Source: DASXHZ01 sp036488085
GTDB taxonomy: Bacteria; Acidobacteriota; Thermoanaerobaculia; Gp7-AA8
Direction of reading: 5' to 3'
DNA: 64,000 nt
NCBI GenBank assembly: GCA_036488085.1
Contig: DASXHZ010000008.1
Location: 1-64,000, forward strand
How positions within the stretch are numbered: the first letter of the stretch is position 1; every line of letters begins with the position of its first letter. This document shows positions 34,944 to 43,935 of this stretch, in pieces. A program made the translations under genes and the position numbers. The notes beneath the pieces were generated by a model, which saw only the letters and a program-made list of their open reading frames with translations, was not told the origin of the DNA and made no database searches.

Positions 34944-35594
34944 GAGCGCAGGGGGATAAGAGCGCAGTGGGCAGAGCGCGGAGCGCAGACGGCGAGCGCA
35001 GACGGCGAGCGCAGACGGCAGAGCGCAGAGCGCAGAGCGCGGAGCGCAGACGGCGGCAACCGAGGTATCCTCGGTCCCCCACCTCTCTTCACGCCCTGTG
35101 TCGGCACCGACCAGGAAGATGACTGAAAGTAACTATCGAAAACTCATCGTGTGGCAAAAGGCCCGCGAGCTAGCGAAGGGCGTCTACCGTGAGACTCAGT
35201 GCTTTCCTCGGGCCGAGATCTTTGGATTGACGCAGCAAATGCAGCGGGCGGCGATTTCGATCCTCTCCAATATCGCCGAAGGCCAAGGCAGATACACGCG
35301 CCGGGACTGCAGACGCTTCCTCGTGATCGCTCGTGGGTCCGCCACAGAACTCGAGGCACAGATTGTCATCGCCTCGGATCTGGAATTCCTCAGCCCGAAA
35401 GCTGCAAGTGATCTCGAAAATCGAGCGACGGAGGTTTGCCGGATGCTCAACGGGCTAATGAAGCGTTTCCCTGAAACCTGATCGCGTCGCCGTCAATTGG
35501 GAGAGCGCAGGTCTCGCGCCGCAGTTTTTGCGCTCTGCGCTCTGCGCTCTGCCCACTGCGCTCTGCCCACTGCGCTCTGCCCACTGCGCTCTGA
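34944..35594. repeat. Inverted heptamer arms enclosing an S23-family gene
   Basis: The left arm (about 34944-35055) is built from GAGCGCA and GCGCAGA heptamers, and the right arm (about 35528-35594) from CTCTGCG/CTCTGCCCACTGCG steps of 7 and 14 bases. A 21-base stretch at 34959-34979 is the exact reverse complement of three overlapping stretches starting at 35544, 35558 and 35572. The transcript could therefore fold into a long stem with the gene at 35119-35481 in the loop. The right arm ends at the stop codon of the E1 gene. Confidence 0.85.
35119..35481 (+). CDS. S23/four-helix-bundle family protein (IVP/Avd-like fold)
   Basis: A protein of 120 residues with the family pattern: LIVWQKARELAKGVYRET in helix 1, FGLTQQMQRAAISILSN (split) in helix 2, IAEGQGR in the conserved turn, and a long ELEAQIVIASDLEFL helix. 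Family members are encoded in intervening sequences of 23S rRNA genes of spirochaetes and others, and the fold is shared with the Avd protein of diversity-generating retroelements. Here no reverse transcriptase or rRNA is near. The ATG at 35119 follows AGGA closely. The gene lies between inverted heptamer arrays. Confidence 0.85.
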   Translation: MTESNYRKLIVWQKARELAKGVYRETQCFPRAEIFGLTQQMQRAAISILSNIAEGQGRYTRRDCRRFLVIARGSATELEAQIVIASDLEFLSPKAASDLENRATEVCRMLNGLMKRFPET

Positions 35595-37970
35595 TCAAAG
35601 GATCGCCTTGTATCGCCCCGGCCGCGCCTCCCGCACCAGCTCATACACTCCCGCGAAGATCGACTCGCGGTTCGGCTTCGACCAGTAGTCGCCGTCGGAG
35701 CCGTAGGAGGGGCGGTGGGCTTTGGCGGTGAGGGTGAGCGGGGGGGCGTCGAGCCATTCATAGCCGCGGTCGCGCTCGAGGACGTTCTGCATCATGAACG
35801 CCGTCGCGCCGCCGGGGACGTCTTCGTCGATGAAGGCAATGCGGCTCGTCTTCTTCAGCGACTCGACGATGACGCCGGGGCGGTCGAATGGGAGGAGCGT
35901 CTGGATGTCGATGATCTCCGCGTCGATCCCGGCTGTGGCGAGCAGCTCCGCCGCTTCCTGCACGATCCGCAGCGTTGCGCCGTACGACACGAGCGTCACG
36001 TCTCTCCCCTGCCGTACGACCTCGGGGACGCCGAGCGGCAGCGTGAAGTCGCTGATGTTCGACGGCAGCTTCTCCTTCGTCCGGTAGCCGTTCAGGACCT
36101 CGATCACGATCGCTGGCTCGTCGGCACGGAGGAGCGTGTTGTACATGCCAGCCGCCTGCGTCATGTTGCGCGGGACGCAGACGTACATTCCGCGGAGGAG
36201 GTGGACCAGCGCCGCCATCTCCGAGCCGGAGTGCCAGATCCCCTCGAGCCGATGCCCGCGCGTCCGGATGATCACCGGCGCCTTCTGGCCGCCCGCGGTA
36301 CGCCAGCGCAGCGTCGCGAGATCGTCGGAGAGGATCTGCAGCGCGTACAGGACGTAGTCGAGGTATTGGATCTCCGCGATCGGCCGCAGTCCACGGAGCG
36401 CGGCTCCGATCGCCTGTCCAACGATCGTGCACTCCCGGATCCCGGTGTCGCTGACGCGATAGAGCCCGTACTTCTCCTGCAGCCCGGCGCATCCCTGGTT
36501 CACGTCACCGAGCTTTCCGACGTCTTCTCCGAACACGATTACCCGCGGATCACGCCGCAACGCATGGTCGAAGCAGTGATTGATGATCTCGAATCCGTTG
36601 AGCAGCGGGGCGTCGGACGCATACTCGGCCGCGACCTTCGCCACCTTCAGGGCGGAGTCGCCGCCTTCGCTGTAGAGGTGTGCCCCGTATCGGGCATCGC
36701 CGCTCTTCTGCGCATCGCGCAGCCAATCGGTGATCTCCGCCGGCGCGCCTCCCGCATGCACGATCGCCGCGCTGAGCGCGCGCATCGCGTCGCGGCGATA
36801 CGGCGCCTGGTTGCGCGCCAGTTCGTTCCGCGCGTCGGACGCCGTCCCGAGCTGATCGATGTGCGCGAGCGCCTGTTTGACGTCGCCGTCGATCGACGTG
36901 CGATACGACTCCCACATCCGCCGCTGCGAGTCGCGGACGATCTTCAGGTCTTCGCGTTCGTAGGCGTCGATCTCGTCGGCGCTGGCGATCCCCTGCCCGA
37001 TCATCCAATCGCGCATCTTCGTGATGCAGTCGAAGTCGACTTCCCAGTCGAGGCGCTCCTTCGTCTTGTAGCGCTCGTGGCTGCCCGACGTGGAGTGGCC
37101 CTGCGGCTGCGTGACTTCGATGACGTGCACGATCGCCGGCACATGCTCCATCCGCACGATCGACGCCGCCGCGACGTAGGTCTCGCAAAGTGCCGGGTAG
37201 TCCCACCCCTTGACGGTGTAGATGTCGAAGCCCTGCTTGCTCCCGCGCTCGCGCTGGAAGCCTTTCAGCAGCTCCGAGAGGTTGCTCTTCGTGATCTGGA
37301 ACTCGTTGGGGACGGAGATCCCGAAGCCGTCGTCCCAGATCGAGACGACCATCGGCACTCCCATGACGCCCGCCGCGTTCAACGACTCCCAGAACATCCC
37401 CTCGGCGCAGCTCGCGTTGCCGATGGTCCCCCACGCGATCTCGTCACCGTTGCGCGAGAAGCGCGTCAGCTCTTTCAGTTCATCGATCTCGCGATAGAGC
37501 TTCGACGCCCACGCCAGCCCGACGAGCCGCGGCATCTGCGAGCCGGTGGGCGAGACGTCCGCGCTCGTGTTGTAGGCGTCGGTCTGCGTCTTCCACTCAC
37601 CCCGCTCGTCGATGAGGCGCGATGCGAAGTGCGCGTTCATCGACCGGCCGCCCGACCACGGATCGCGATCTGTATCGGCGTAGAGCTGCGCGAAGAACTC
37701 GTCGAGCGTCCCCATGCCGAGGGCGAAGACGAGCGTCTGGTCGCGGTAGTAGCCCGAGCGCCAGTCGCCCTTGCGGAACGCCCGCGCCAGCGCGACCTGC
37801 GCTACCTCTTTGCCGTCGCCGAAGATGCCGAACTTTGCCTTCCCGGTGAGCACTTCTTTGCGGCCGATGAGGCTCGCCTGCCGGCTGCGAAAGGCTACGC
37901 GGTAGTCGTCGACGATGCTGTCGCGCGTGAAGTGGGTACGGGTTTGCTCGGTTTGCTCGGGGGTGGCCAT
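35595..37970 (-). CDS. Fused E1 alpha-beta subunit of a 2-oxoacid dehydrogenase (thiamine diphosphate enzyme)
   Basis: A protein of 791 residues joining both halves of E1. Residues about 20-400 are the alpha part with the diphosphate-binding region GTIGNASCAEGMFWESLNAA (split after EG) and IWDDGFGISV. Residues about 460-791 are the beta part (IVFGEDVG, GIRECTIVGQAIGAALRG, LLPFDRPGVIVES, DEDVPGGATAFM). It decarboxylates a branched-chain or other 2-oxoacid and passes the acyl group to E2. The motif that is GDG in many E1 proteins is GNA here, as in related fused E1 enzymes. E2 and E3 are not adjacent. The substrate cannot be fixed from sequence alone. Confidence 0.88.
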   Translation of the reverse strand: MATPEQTEQTRTHFTRDSIVDDYRVAFRSRQASLIGRKEVLTGKAKFGIFGDGKEVAQVALARAFRKGDWRSGYYRDQTLVFALGMGTLDEFFAQLYADTDRDPWSGGRSMNAHFASRLIDERGEWKTQTDAYNTSADVSPTGSQMPRLVGLAWASKLYREIDELKELTRFSRNGDEIAWGTIGNASCAEGMFWESLNAAGVMGVPMVVSIWDDGFGISVPNEFQITKSNLSELLKGFQRERGSKQGFDIYTVKGWDYPALCETYVAAASIVRMEHVPAIVHVIEVTQPQGHSTSGSHERYKTKERLDWEVDFDCITKMRDWMIGQGIASADEIDAYEREDLKIVRDSQRRMWESYRTSIDGDVKQALAHIDQLGTASDARNELARNQAPYRRDAMRALSAAIVHAGGAPAEITDWLRDAQKSGDARYGAHLYSEGGDSALKVAKVAAEYASDAPLLNGFEIINHCFDHALRRDPRVIVFGEDVGKLGDVNQGCAGLQEKYGLYRVSDTGIRECTIVGQAIGAALRGLRPIAEIQYLDYVLYALQILSDDLATLRWRTAGGQKAPVIIRTRGHRLEGIWHSGSEMAALVHLLRGMYVCVPRNMTQAAGMYNTLLRADEPAIVIEVLNGYRTKEKLPSNISDFTLPLGVPEVVRQGRDVTLVSYGATLRIVQEAAELLATAGIDAEIIDIQTLLPFDRPGVIVESLKKTSRIAFIDEDVPGGATAFMMQNVLERDRGYEWLDAPPLTLTAKAHRPSYGSDGDYWSKPNRESIFAGVYELVREARPGRYKAIL

Positions 37971-38019
37971 GTCTCGCGCCGAATCGTAGCAGAGGAGACG
38001 CGAGACACGGCCGTATTGA

Positions 38020-39285
38020 CTAGTGGTGGGGGTTACGCCACGCCTTATCCCATCCGAGCCGGACGGCGGTTGCCATGTTCACCGTGCCGTCAGGGTTGTA
38101 AGTACCGTTGTCAATCAGACGCTGCTTCTGAACGGCATTGAGCCAAGCCGGCATCTTCTCGCCCGGATCGCGCGGCGCGAACTCCTGGCCGGCCACCACC
38201 GGATCGTACTGCGTGTACCCTTTTCGAACACCGAACACGACGTAGGAAAACTCGGAATCGCGAGTCGCCTCGGCAACGATTCCGTCGAGCGTCGCCGAGA
38301 CAACCGAGACTGCGCCAACGGCGTCGACATGTCCGAGCGGGGTGATATTGACCGTTAGCGATCCCTCCTCCGTCTCGGTGCGAAAGGTGTCGGGTAGTGT
38401 GATGACAGCACGCCCGTTGACGAACTTCGACTTGCCGCGCGCGTAGGTGCCGGCTTCCGGGCCCTCTAGCGCAACGTAGCGAATCACCTTCGACGCATCG
38501 GTCGGGTGAGGCTCGACAAAATACTTCACCCCGCTGGCACCGATGTCACCATGCGCATATACCGCATAACCCACCGCGCCCAGGTCACCCTCATTGAGAC
38601 TCACGCCGCTCGGGTCAAGGTTGTTACCGCCAACAGCGATATAGGGAGAAAGACCGAGCACACCGGTCCCGGTAAACCCGGAACCGACCTCTCCGCGCAC
38701 TCCGGCAGGGAAGTAGAACATGCTATTGGTTCTGGAGCCCGTGTAGCCGAGCGTTCCACCACTGTCGTCCGACGTGCCGCTGTTCCCGCCGAACAAACCG
38801 AATCCACCGCTCGCAGACGTCGTCCCAAAAACACCCGAGGTCGAGCTGTCCCCTCGCACGTCGAGTTTCGCAGATGGGCTCGTGGTACCAATCCCGACCT
38901 TCGCGCCAGTTGTAATCGTCATGAACGGAGCGCCGGCGTTACCGATCTGAAAGTCGCTTCCCGATGAATAGACGCCGATTCCCTGGATGAAAGTGTCGGC
39001 TCCCGCGGTGCGGAAATTCAGCGACGACGCGACACTCGTGTTGCCTCGGTCCATGATGAAGCCGGCGAGGCCGACAGTCGACTTTACGCCGAAGAACGAG
39101 TTGGTGCTGCCCGAGAAGACCATGAGGCCATAGGGTGCCGGCGTGGTCGTCCCGACACCGACATTCGTGATGCCTCCGTTCGTATAAACCGTCGACCCAG
39201 TTTGTGTCCATTGAGCTGCGGCTGGCATAGCAACACAGGTGATTAGAGTGACGACTCCAAGAGCTTTACACACATGTCTGTTCAT
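38020..39285 (-). CDS. Secreted protein with tail-fibre-like VGIGTTSP repeats
   Basis: A protein of 421 residues with a signal peptide (MNRHVCKALGVVTLITC, then AMPAAAQ). Residues about 35-150 contain two copies of the collar motif NVGVGTTTPAP / KVGIGTTSPSAKLDV, common in phage tail-fibre-like and bacterial surface proteins. A Gly/Ser-rich beta region follows. Residues about 255-370 contain YVALEGPEAGTYARGKS and a beta-rich domain seen in secreted proteins of related bacteria. The catalytic dyad of an S74 chaperone is not seen. Function unknown; probably extracellular. Confidence 0.8.
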   Translation of the reverse strand: MNRHVCKALGVVTLITCVAMPAAAQWTQTGSTVYTNGGITNVGVGTTTPAPYGLMVFSGSTNSFFGVKSTVGLAGFIMDRGNTSVASSLNFRTAGADTFIQGIGVYSSGSDFQIGNAGAPFMTITTGAKVGIGTTSPSAKLDVRGDSSTSGVFGTTSASGGFGLFGGNSGTSDDSGGTLGYTGSRTNSMFYFPAGVRGEVGSGFTGTGVLGLSPYIAVGGNNLDPSGVSLNEGDLGAVGYAVYAHGDIGASGVKYFVEPHPTDASKVIRYVALEGPEAGTYARGKSKFVNGRAVITLPDTFRTETEEGSLTVNITPLGHVDAVGAVSVVSATLDGIVAEATRDSEFSYVVFGVRKGYTQYDPVVAGQEFAPRDPGEKMPAWLNAVQKQRLIDNGTYNPDGTVNMATAVRLGWDKAWRNPHH

Positions 39286-39321
39286 GATGACTGACTCCTC
39301 CTTCGTCTGCGTTTCAGAGAT

Positions 39322-39810
39322 TCAATCGACGCCAAAGTCAAATAGCTCGCCGCGCTGAGCGACGAACACACCGTACTCTCCCGGCGGAAGGGCGCTTTTC
39401 AATGGACATCCGCCAAACCCCGCGGTGCTCTTCCATCCAGTCATATGCGAACGTCCAGTCCGGATCGACCGCAGCGACAATCCTGCGATCAACTCCATCG
39501 AGAGATAGATCGCCTGAGGGGACGTTCCGATGTCGTAAATGCGGATTAGATGAGGGCTCGACGCGTCGCGCGCTACAGCCAGCTCGCGCCGGAAACGCTC
39601 GACGACGCCGGGCGATGCGCGATCGGGGCGCAGGACCTTGTGTGCGATCTGGCGTTTCAACTCGGCGTCGTGGACGCGGTACACGACGGCATACGCGCCG
39701 CTCCCGAGGACGTCGAGGACCTCGTAACGCTCACCGATGGACGTGCCGGGAGCGAACAGGCCGATCGAGCCAAGCGGGACATCCGCTGACGAGAGCGTGT
39801 CGGTTTCCAT
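39322..39810 (-). pseudogene. Truncated Ser/Thr kinase: N-lobe joined to an unrelated tail
   Basis: The 162-residue frame starts METDTLSSADV behind GGAA. Residues about 28-120 are a protein-kinase N-lobe: RYEVLDVLGSGAYAVVYRV (Gly-rich loop), AHKVLRP (ATP-binding Lys), FRREL (helix C Glu), and the hinge MELIAGLSL. The sequence then departs from the family. There is no HRD or DFG, so it cannot phosphorylate. The last 25 residues (LPPGEYGVFVAQRGELFDF) resemble the C-terminal end of a different secreted protein, suggesting a deletion that fused two genes. It could still bind nucleotide. Confidence 0.7.
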
Positions 39811-39919
39811 ATTTTCCGGGAAGCGCCGACAGCTTAACGATAGGGCGGAATGAGGGCAAGAAATTACTCGCGGTCCAGTTCGATCCTCCGCTGAGTGTCG
39901 ACAGGACGATCCGCTCAGG

Positions 39920-42013
39920 ATGGGAGGGGAAGTCGTAGCATGCGGTATTCTGTTCGACACACCAGAAGGTCGGTCCTACAACTTGCGCCCATTCATTCGC
40001 CTGCTCCTCGTGTGTCTCGCCGCGTTGCCGCTTCTCGGGCAGAACACTCCGGCGCCGTCCGCGCCGCCTTCACCATTCCTGTCGTACACCGGGCGCTGGG
40101 TCGACTCCGCTTCGACGCAAGACTGGCAAGGCCCGCATCGAACATTGCGCGCCGACAGGATCAAGTTCGATCGCGCGCATGACCGCATCTACGTGCGGGC
40201 GGGCGGCGGCTATTTCATCGGCTACAAGCTCTCCACCTTCACGTCGCGCATCGGCTCGGCTCTCAGCACGTTCTTCAACGGCGAGCAGTATCTGCCGTTC
40301 GAGATGTACGTGAATCCGGATGGCTCCCACGACTGGCAAATCATTCTCGTCGACGGCCAGGACCGTCTTGCCGACTTCGATTTCGACAGCCGCGGCTACA
40401 TCTACCTCGCGTACAGCGTTTATGGCTTTGGCATCGTCGATCTGCAGGGGAATCTGGTCAAACAGATACCGAACACCATAGATCCGACCCCATATGCGAT
40501 CCTCACCTTCGCGTCCGACGGGCATCAGTACGTCATCACTTCGGACGGGTACTCGAACAGCACGCTCTACGATGTGACAGACCCGCATGCGCCGCAGCGA
40601 ATCGGACCCCTCGGATTCAATTTCCGCAGATGGGCCAAGAACGCCGCCGGGGACGCGATCGCTATCATTCAATCGAGTGGGGGCGTGTTGTCGCTGCAGA
40701 TCTACACACCCGCTGCACTGGTCAGTCATGGAGGGGGGACGGCCATCCCAGTGTCGCAGCAGGCGTCGGGCCTCCGCTTCACCGACGTCACCAGTGACGG
40801 CACTGACTTTTACGCCGCCCAGGATGGCAGCGCAGGCACCGTCATTTCCACCATCGCCCCCTCGGACCAGGGATACAGCAGTACCGAGATGCCGCTGACG
40901 CCCGGCACCCAAACATCCACACTCACCTTCGAGTCGGGATATCTCACCTGGATCGGCACGGAGCTCAGCGGGTTGGCCGGAACAATGTACCGGTACAACG
41001 GCACGCAATTCGAGTCTTACGACATCAGCAGTTACTTGCAGGCGAACTACGTCAGTAAGCCGCACGAGCTTCCCCAGCAGATCGTGGCGCTGTGCACCGG
41101 TAACCAAGCATTCGCATTGTCCGCGGCGGATGGGCTGGGGGACGTTTTCACGCTCACGCCGGCAGTGTGGGGTTGCCTTCCCGCGGCACCGACCGACGTC
41201 ACCGCGACCGCGGCCGATTCGTCGGCAACGATCTACTTCTCAGAACCGTCCGACGGCGGGTCGCCGATCACGTCCTACACGGTGACGTCCAGTGTGGGGT
41301 CGCACACGGCAACAGGCACTTCCTCTCCCATAACGATCACCGGGTTGACGAACGGAGTGAATTACACGTTCACGGTCACCGCAACGAACGCCGTCGGGAC
41401 GAGTGTCCCTTCACTCCCATCCAATGCCGCCACTCCCGGAGCCGCGCTGGCCCCGCCGCAGTGGTTCGCCGCCACCGCCACCACCACGAGCAGTGTGAGT
41501 GTGACGTGGGCGGCGGCGGCATATGCCGCGCACTACGAATTGCTGCGGAGCTCGATGGGGAGCTTGTTCACGGTCATCGCGTCGCCGACGAGCACTTCGT
41601 ACACCGATACGGGACTCGCCTCAGGCACCACGTACCTCTACATGATCCGCTCGGTTGATTCAGGCGGCACATGGTCGGCGACTGCACCGATTGATCCGGC
41701 GACCACGATCATGTTCACCGATGATCCGCTGGTTGCCGGAACGAGCGGCAAGGCAGTTCATATCGTCGAATTGAGAACGGCGGTGAATGCGATGCGGGCG
41801 GCCGCCGGGCTGGGCGCTGCTACCTTTACCGATCCGACGCTCGGCGGAGGGACACCGATACGGGCGGTGCACATCAATGAATTGCGAGCGGCTCTCGATG
41901 AAGCGCGGAACACGATCGGATTCGGTCCGGGTACCTACACCGACACGATCATACCGGGGGTCACGCCCTTCAAAGCCGTTCACCAGCAGGAGCTCCGAAA
42001 CTACGTCAAGTAG
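39920..42013 (+). CDS. Secreted protein with two fibronectin III domains and AVHxxELR C-terminal repeats
   Basis: Up to 697 residues. The ATG at 39920 gives 21 residues before the likely signal peptide (RPFIRLLLVCLAALPLLGQ), so a TTG at 39983 is an equally good start. Residues about 50-410 look like a beta-propeller-type region (DFDFDSRGYIYLAY, FASDGHQYVITS). Two fibronectin type III domains follow (PTDVTATAADSSATIYF; PQWFAATATTTSSVSVTW). The last 100 residues are three repeats of about 37 residues with the core AVHxxELR. It probably acts outside the cell. Its stop abuts the convergent stop of the hexomutase with no gap. Confidence 0.82.
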   Translation: MGGEVVACGILFDTPEGRSYNLRPFIRLLLVCLAALPLLGQNTPAPSAPPSPFLSYTGRWVDSASTQDWQGPHRTLRADRIKFDRAHDRIYVRAGGGYFIGYKLSTFTSRIGSALSTFFNGEQYLPFEMYVNPDGSHDWQIILVDGQDRLADFDFDSRGYIYLAYSVYGFGIVDLQGNLVKQIPNTIDPTPYAILTFASDGHQYVITSDGYSNSTLYDVTDPHAPQRIGPLGFNFRRWAKNAAGDAIAIIQSSGGVLSLQIYTPAALVSHGGGTAIPVSQQASGLRFTDVTSDGTDFYAAQDGSAGTVISTIAPSDQGYSSTEMPLTPGTQTSTLTFESGYLTWIGTELSGLAGTMYRYNGTQFESYDISSYLQANYVSKPHELPQQIVALCTGNQAFALSAADGLGDVFTLTPAVWGCLPAAPTDVTATAADSSATIYFSEPSDGGSPITSYTVTSSVGSHTATGTSSPITITGLTNGVNYTFTVTATNAVGTSVPSLPSNAATPGAALAPPQWFAATATTTSSVSVTWAAAAYAAHYELLRSSMGSLFTVIASPTSTSYTDTGLASGTTYLYMIRSVDSGGTWSATAPIDPATTIMFTDDPLVAGTSGKAVHIVELRTAVNAMRAAAGLGAATFTDPTLGGGTPIRAVHINELRAALDEARNTIGFGPGTYTDTIIPGVTPFKAVHQQELRNYVK

Positions 42014-43465
42014 TTACGGCCGGTCCAGCTCAGCCACTGCTAGCTCGAGCATCGCCTCAACGCTCTCCCCGCTCAGCGCCTCGGCGTAGATCCGGATGAT
42101 CGGCTCTGTTCCGCTCTTGCGGAACAGGATCCACGAGCCGTCTTCGAAGTTCATCTTCACGCCGTCCTTCTCTTCGCGATTCGTGAACGGGAGACCGAAG
42201 GCGTCATCGAGGGCGCCCGAGCGCACGCGCTCGATCAATCGCGCGCACTGTTCCATCGGGCGGTGAAGGTCGCGGCGATCGTAGGAAAGCGCCCCGAACT
42301 CCTGCTCCATTTTGGTGATGATCTCGGAGAGCGGGCGGGCGTGGTGGGCGACGCATTCGGCGACCATGAGACCCGAGAGGATGCCGTCGCGTTCGGGGAG
42401 GAAGTGGCCGAAGCCGATGCCGCCGCTCTCCTCGCCGCCGATGAGGATGTCGCGCGAGAGCATCAGGTCGGCGACGTACTTGAAGCCGATGGGCGTCTCG
42501 TGAAGCGTCGCGCCGAGGGCTTTCGCGACCTTCTCGACGAGCCGCGAGGTCGAGAACGTCTTCACGATCTCGCCGCGCATCTTCTTGTCGCGGACGAGAT
42601 AAAGCGCCAGAAGAGCGATGATCTTCTGCGGCGAGACGAACTCCCCGCGCTCGTCGAGGATGCCGAGGCGGTCGGCGTCACCGTCGTTGCAGATGGCGAG
42701 GTCGTAGTGGCCGCTGAGCATGACGTTGCGCGAGGCGTTGAGGTTCTCCGCAATCGGTTCCGGATTCACGCCGCCGAACGAGGCATTCACCTCGCCGCGG
42801 ATGCCATCGACCAGCGTCGTCTCGATCGGATGCGTCTCGCGATTGAGAATGCGCGCGTTGCCGACGTAGTCGATACCGATGATGCGGGACGGGAGCGAGG
42901 CGGCGACGCCGTGGATCGGATCGTGGAGGATCGCGAGGCGGGCGTTGCAAATCTTCGCGATGTCGAGCTGCCCGCGGACCGCGTCGATGTAGTCGTCGAG
43001 GATGCTCTCCTCCGCGATGCTCCCGCCGTCCCGCCGGTCGGCTTTGCCGAGGCTCCTTGCGATCGCGGTGTACGTCTCGGGAAGCGCCGAGCCGCCGTAC
43101 CACGCCTTGAACTTCAGGCCGTTGTACTTTGCCGGATTGTGGCTCGCCGTAACGACGATGCCGCCGAGGACCTTCCGGTGAAACGCCGTGAACGAGATCG
43201 TCTGCGACGGCGTCGGGTTGTCGGAGAGGATCACGCGCCAGCCGCCGTCGCGCAGCGTCTCGGCGACCAGGACGGCAAACTCGCGCGAGAGGAAGCGGCG
43301 ATCGAACCCGACGATCAGGGTCTGGCGGTCGATCTCCTTGGGTGGCTCGAGCGTGCGCGCCGCGACGCCGATGGCGGCGGCGACGCGTTGGACGTTGTCG
43401 AAGGTGAATCCGTCGGCGATGACGGCACGCCAGCCGTCGGTGCCGAATGTAATGTCCGCGGTCAT
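42014..43465 (-). CDS. Phosphoglucomutase/phosphomannomutase (alpha-D-phosphohexomutase)
   Basis: A protein of 483 residues with all four family sites: the catalytic Ser loop VVTASHNPAKYNG, the metal site DGDADR, the sugar-binding GGEESGG, and the phosphate-binding RKSGTEP. It interconverts hexose 1- and 6-phosphates, feeding glycogen or nucleotide-sugar synthesis; glucose versus mannose cannot be decided. Start at 43465. A small membrane protein lies 12 bases upstream in the same direction. Sugar nucleotides from this step could supply the glycosyltransferases near 58 kb, which is inference. Confidence 0.93.
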   Translation of the reverse strand: MTADITFGTDGWRAVIADGFTFDNVQRVAAAIGVAARTLEPPKEIDRQTLIVGFDRRFLSREFAVLVAETLRDGGWRVILSDNPTPSQTISFTAFHRKVLGGIVVTASHNPAKYNGLKFKAWYGGSALPETYTAIARSLGKADRRDGGSIAEESILDDYIDAVRGQLDIAKICNARLAILHDPIHGVAASLPSRIIGIDYVGNARILNRETHPIETTLVDGIRGEVNASFGGVNPEPIAENLNASRNVMLSGHYDLAICNDGDADRLGILDERGEFVSPQKIIALLALYLVRDKKMRGEIVKTFSTSRLVEKVAKALGATLHETPIGFKYVADLMLSRDILIGGEESGGIGFGHFLPERDGILSGLMVAECVAHHARPLSEIITKMEQEFGALSYDRRDLHRPMEQCARLIERVRSGALDDAFGLPFTNREEKDGVKMNFEDGSWILFRKSGTEPIIRIYAEALSGESVEAMLELAVAELDRP

Positions 43466-43477
43466 GCGGCGCGTAGT

Positions 43478-43918
43478 TTACTGGCGGAAGATGCCGCCGG
43501 AGAGCTTCGGCGTGGCGTCGCGCTGCGCGGTCTCGACATGGATGCCGTCGGGCCCGCCAACGATCGAGACATGGTCGCTGATGGCTTTGCTCGGTGGGGC
43601 GCCGGCAACCGCGCCGGTCAGGTTTGCCGCTTGAATCGCCGCCTGGGTCGGCGGCGCTACACTGACCAAAGAGCTGGGCGGCATGGTTGGCGTCTCGTCC
43701 GGTACCTCGGCTTCAGTGACGACGGCAGGATGTTTGACCACCACCGGCTCCGCCGTCATCGTCAGGCGGCCGTATTCTCCGTGGCGCGGTCCGCGCATCT
43801 CGGAGATGACGTTCGCCGCCGCCACCACGACGAGCAACACGAGCAATGCGCGCCCGAAGTTACGGATCGTGAGGATGCGAACGTGCTTGCGGCGGTCCGG
43901 CTGCATACACTCGTTCAT
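43478..43918 (-). CDS. Single-span membrane protein of unknown function
   Basis: A protein of 146 residues: a basic N terminus (QPDRRKHVRILTIRNF), one membrane span (ALLVLLVVVAAANVI), then a Pro/Val-rich extracytoplasmic tail without known motif, ending in SGGIFRQ. No family is recognised. It is 12 bases upstream of the hexomutase and 17 bases from the divergent oxidoreductase start, so the promoters for both directions must overlap its leader. Confidence 0.65.
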   Translation of the reverse strand: MNECMQPDRRKHVRILTIRNFGRALLVLLVVVAAANVISEMRGPRHGEYGRLTMTAEPVVVKHPAVVTEAEVPDETPTMPPSSLVSVAPPTQAAIQAANLTGAVAGAPPSKAISDHVSIVGGPDGIHVETAQRDATPKLSGGIFRQ

Positions 43919-43935
43919 CGCAAAGGAGTTGCCAA

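Noticed and set aside
35119..35481. S23/Avd-like gene as part of a diversity-generating retroelement
   Set aside because: No reverse transcriptase, template repeat or variable repeat was seen nearby.
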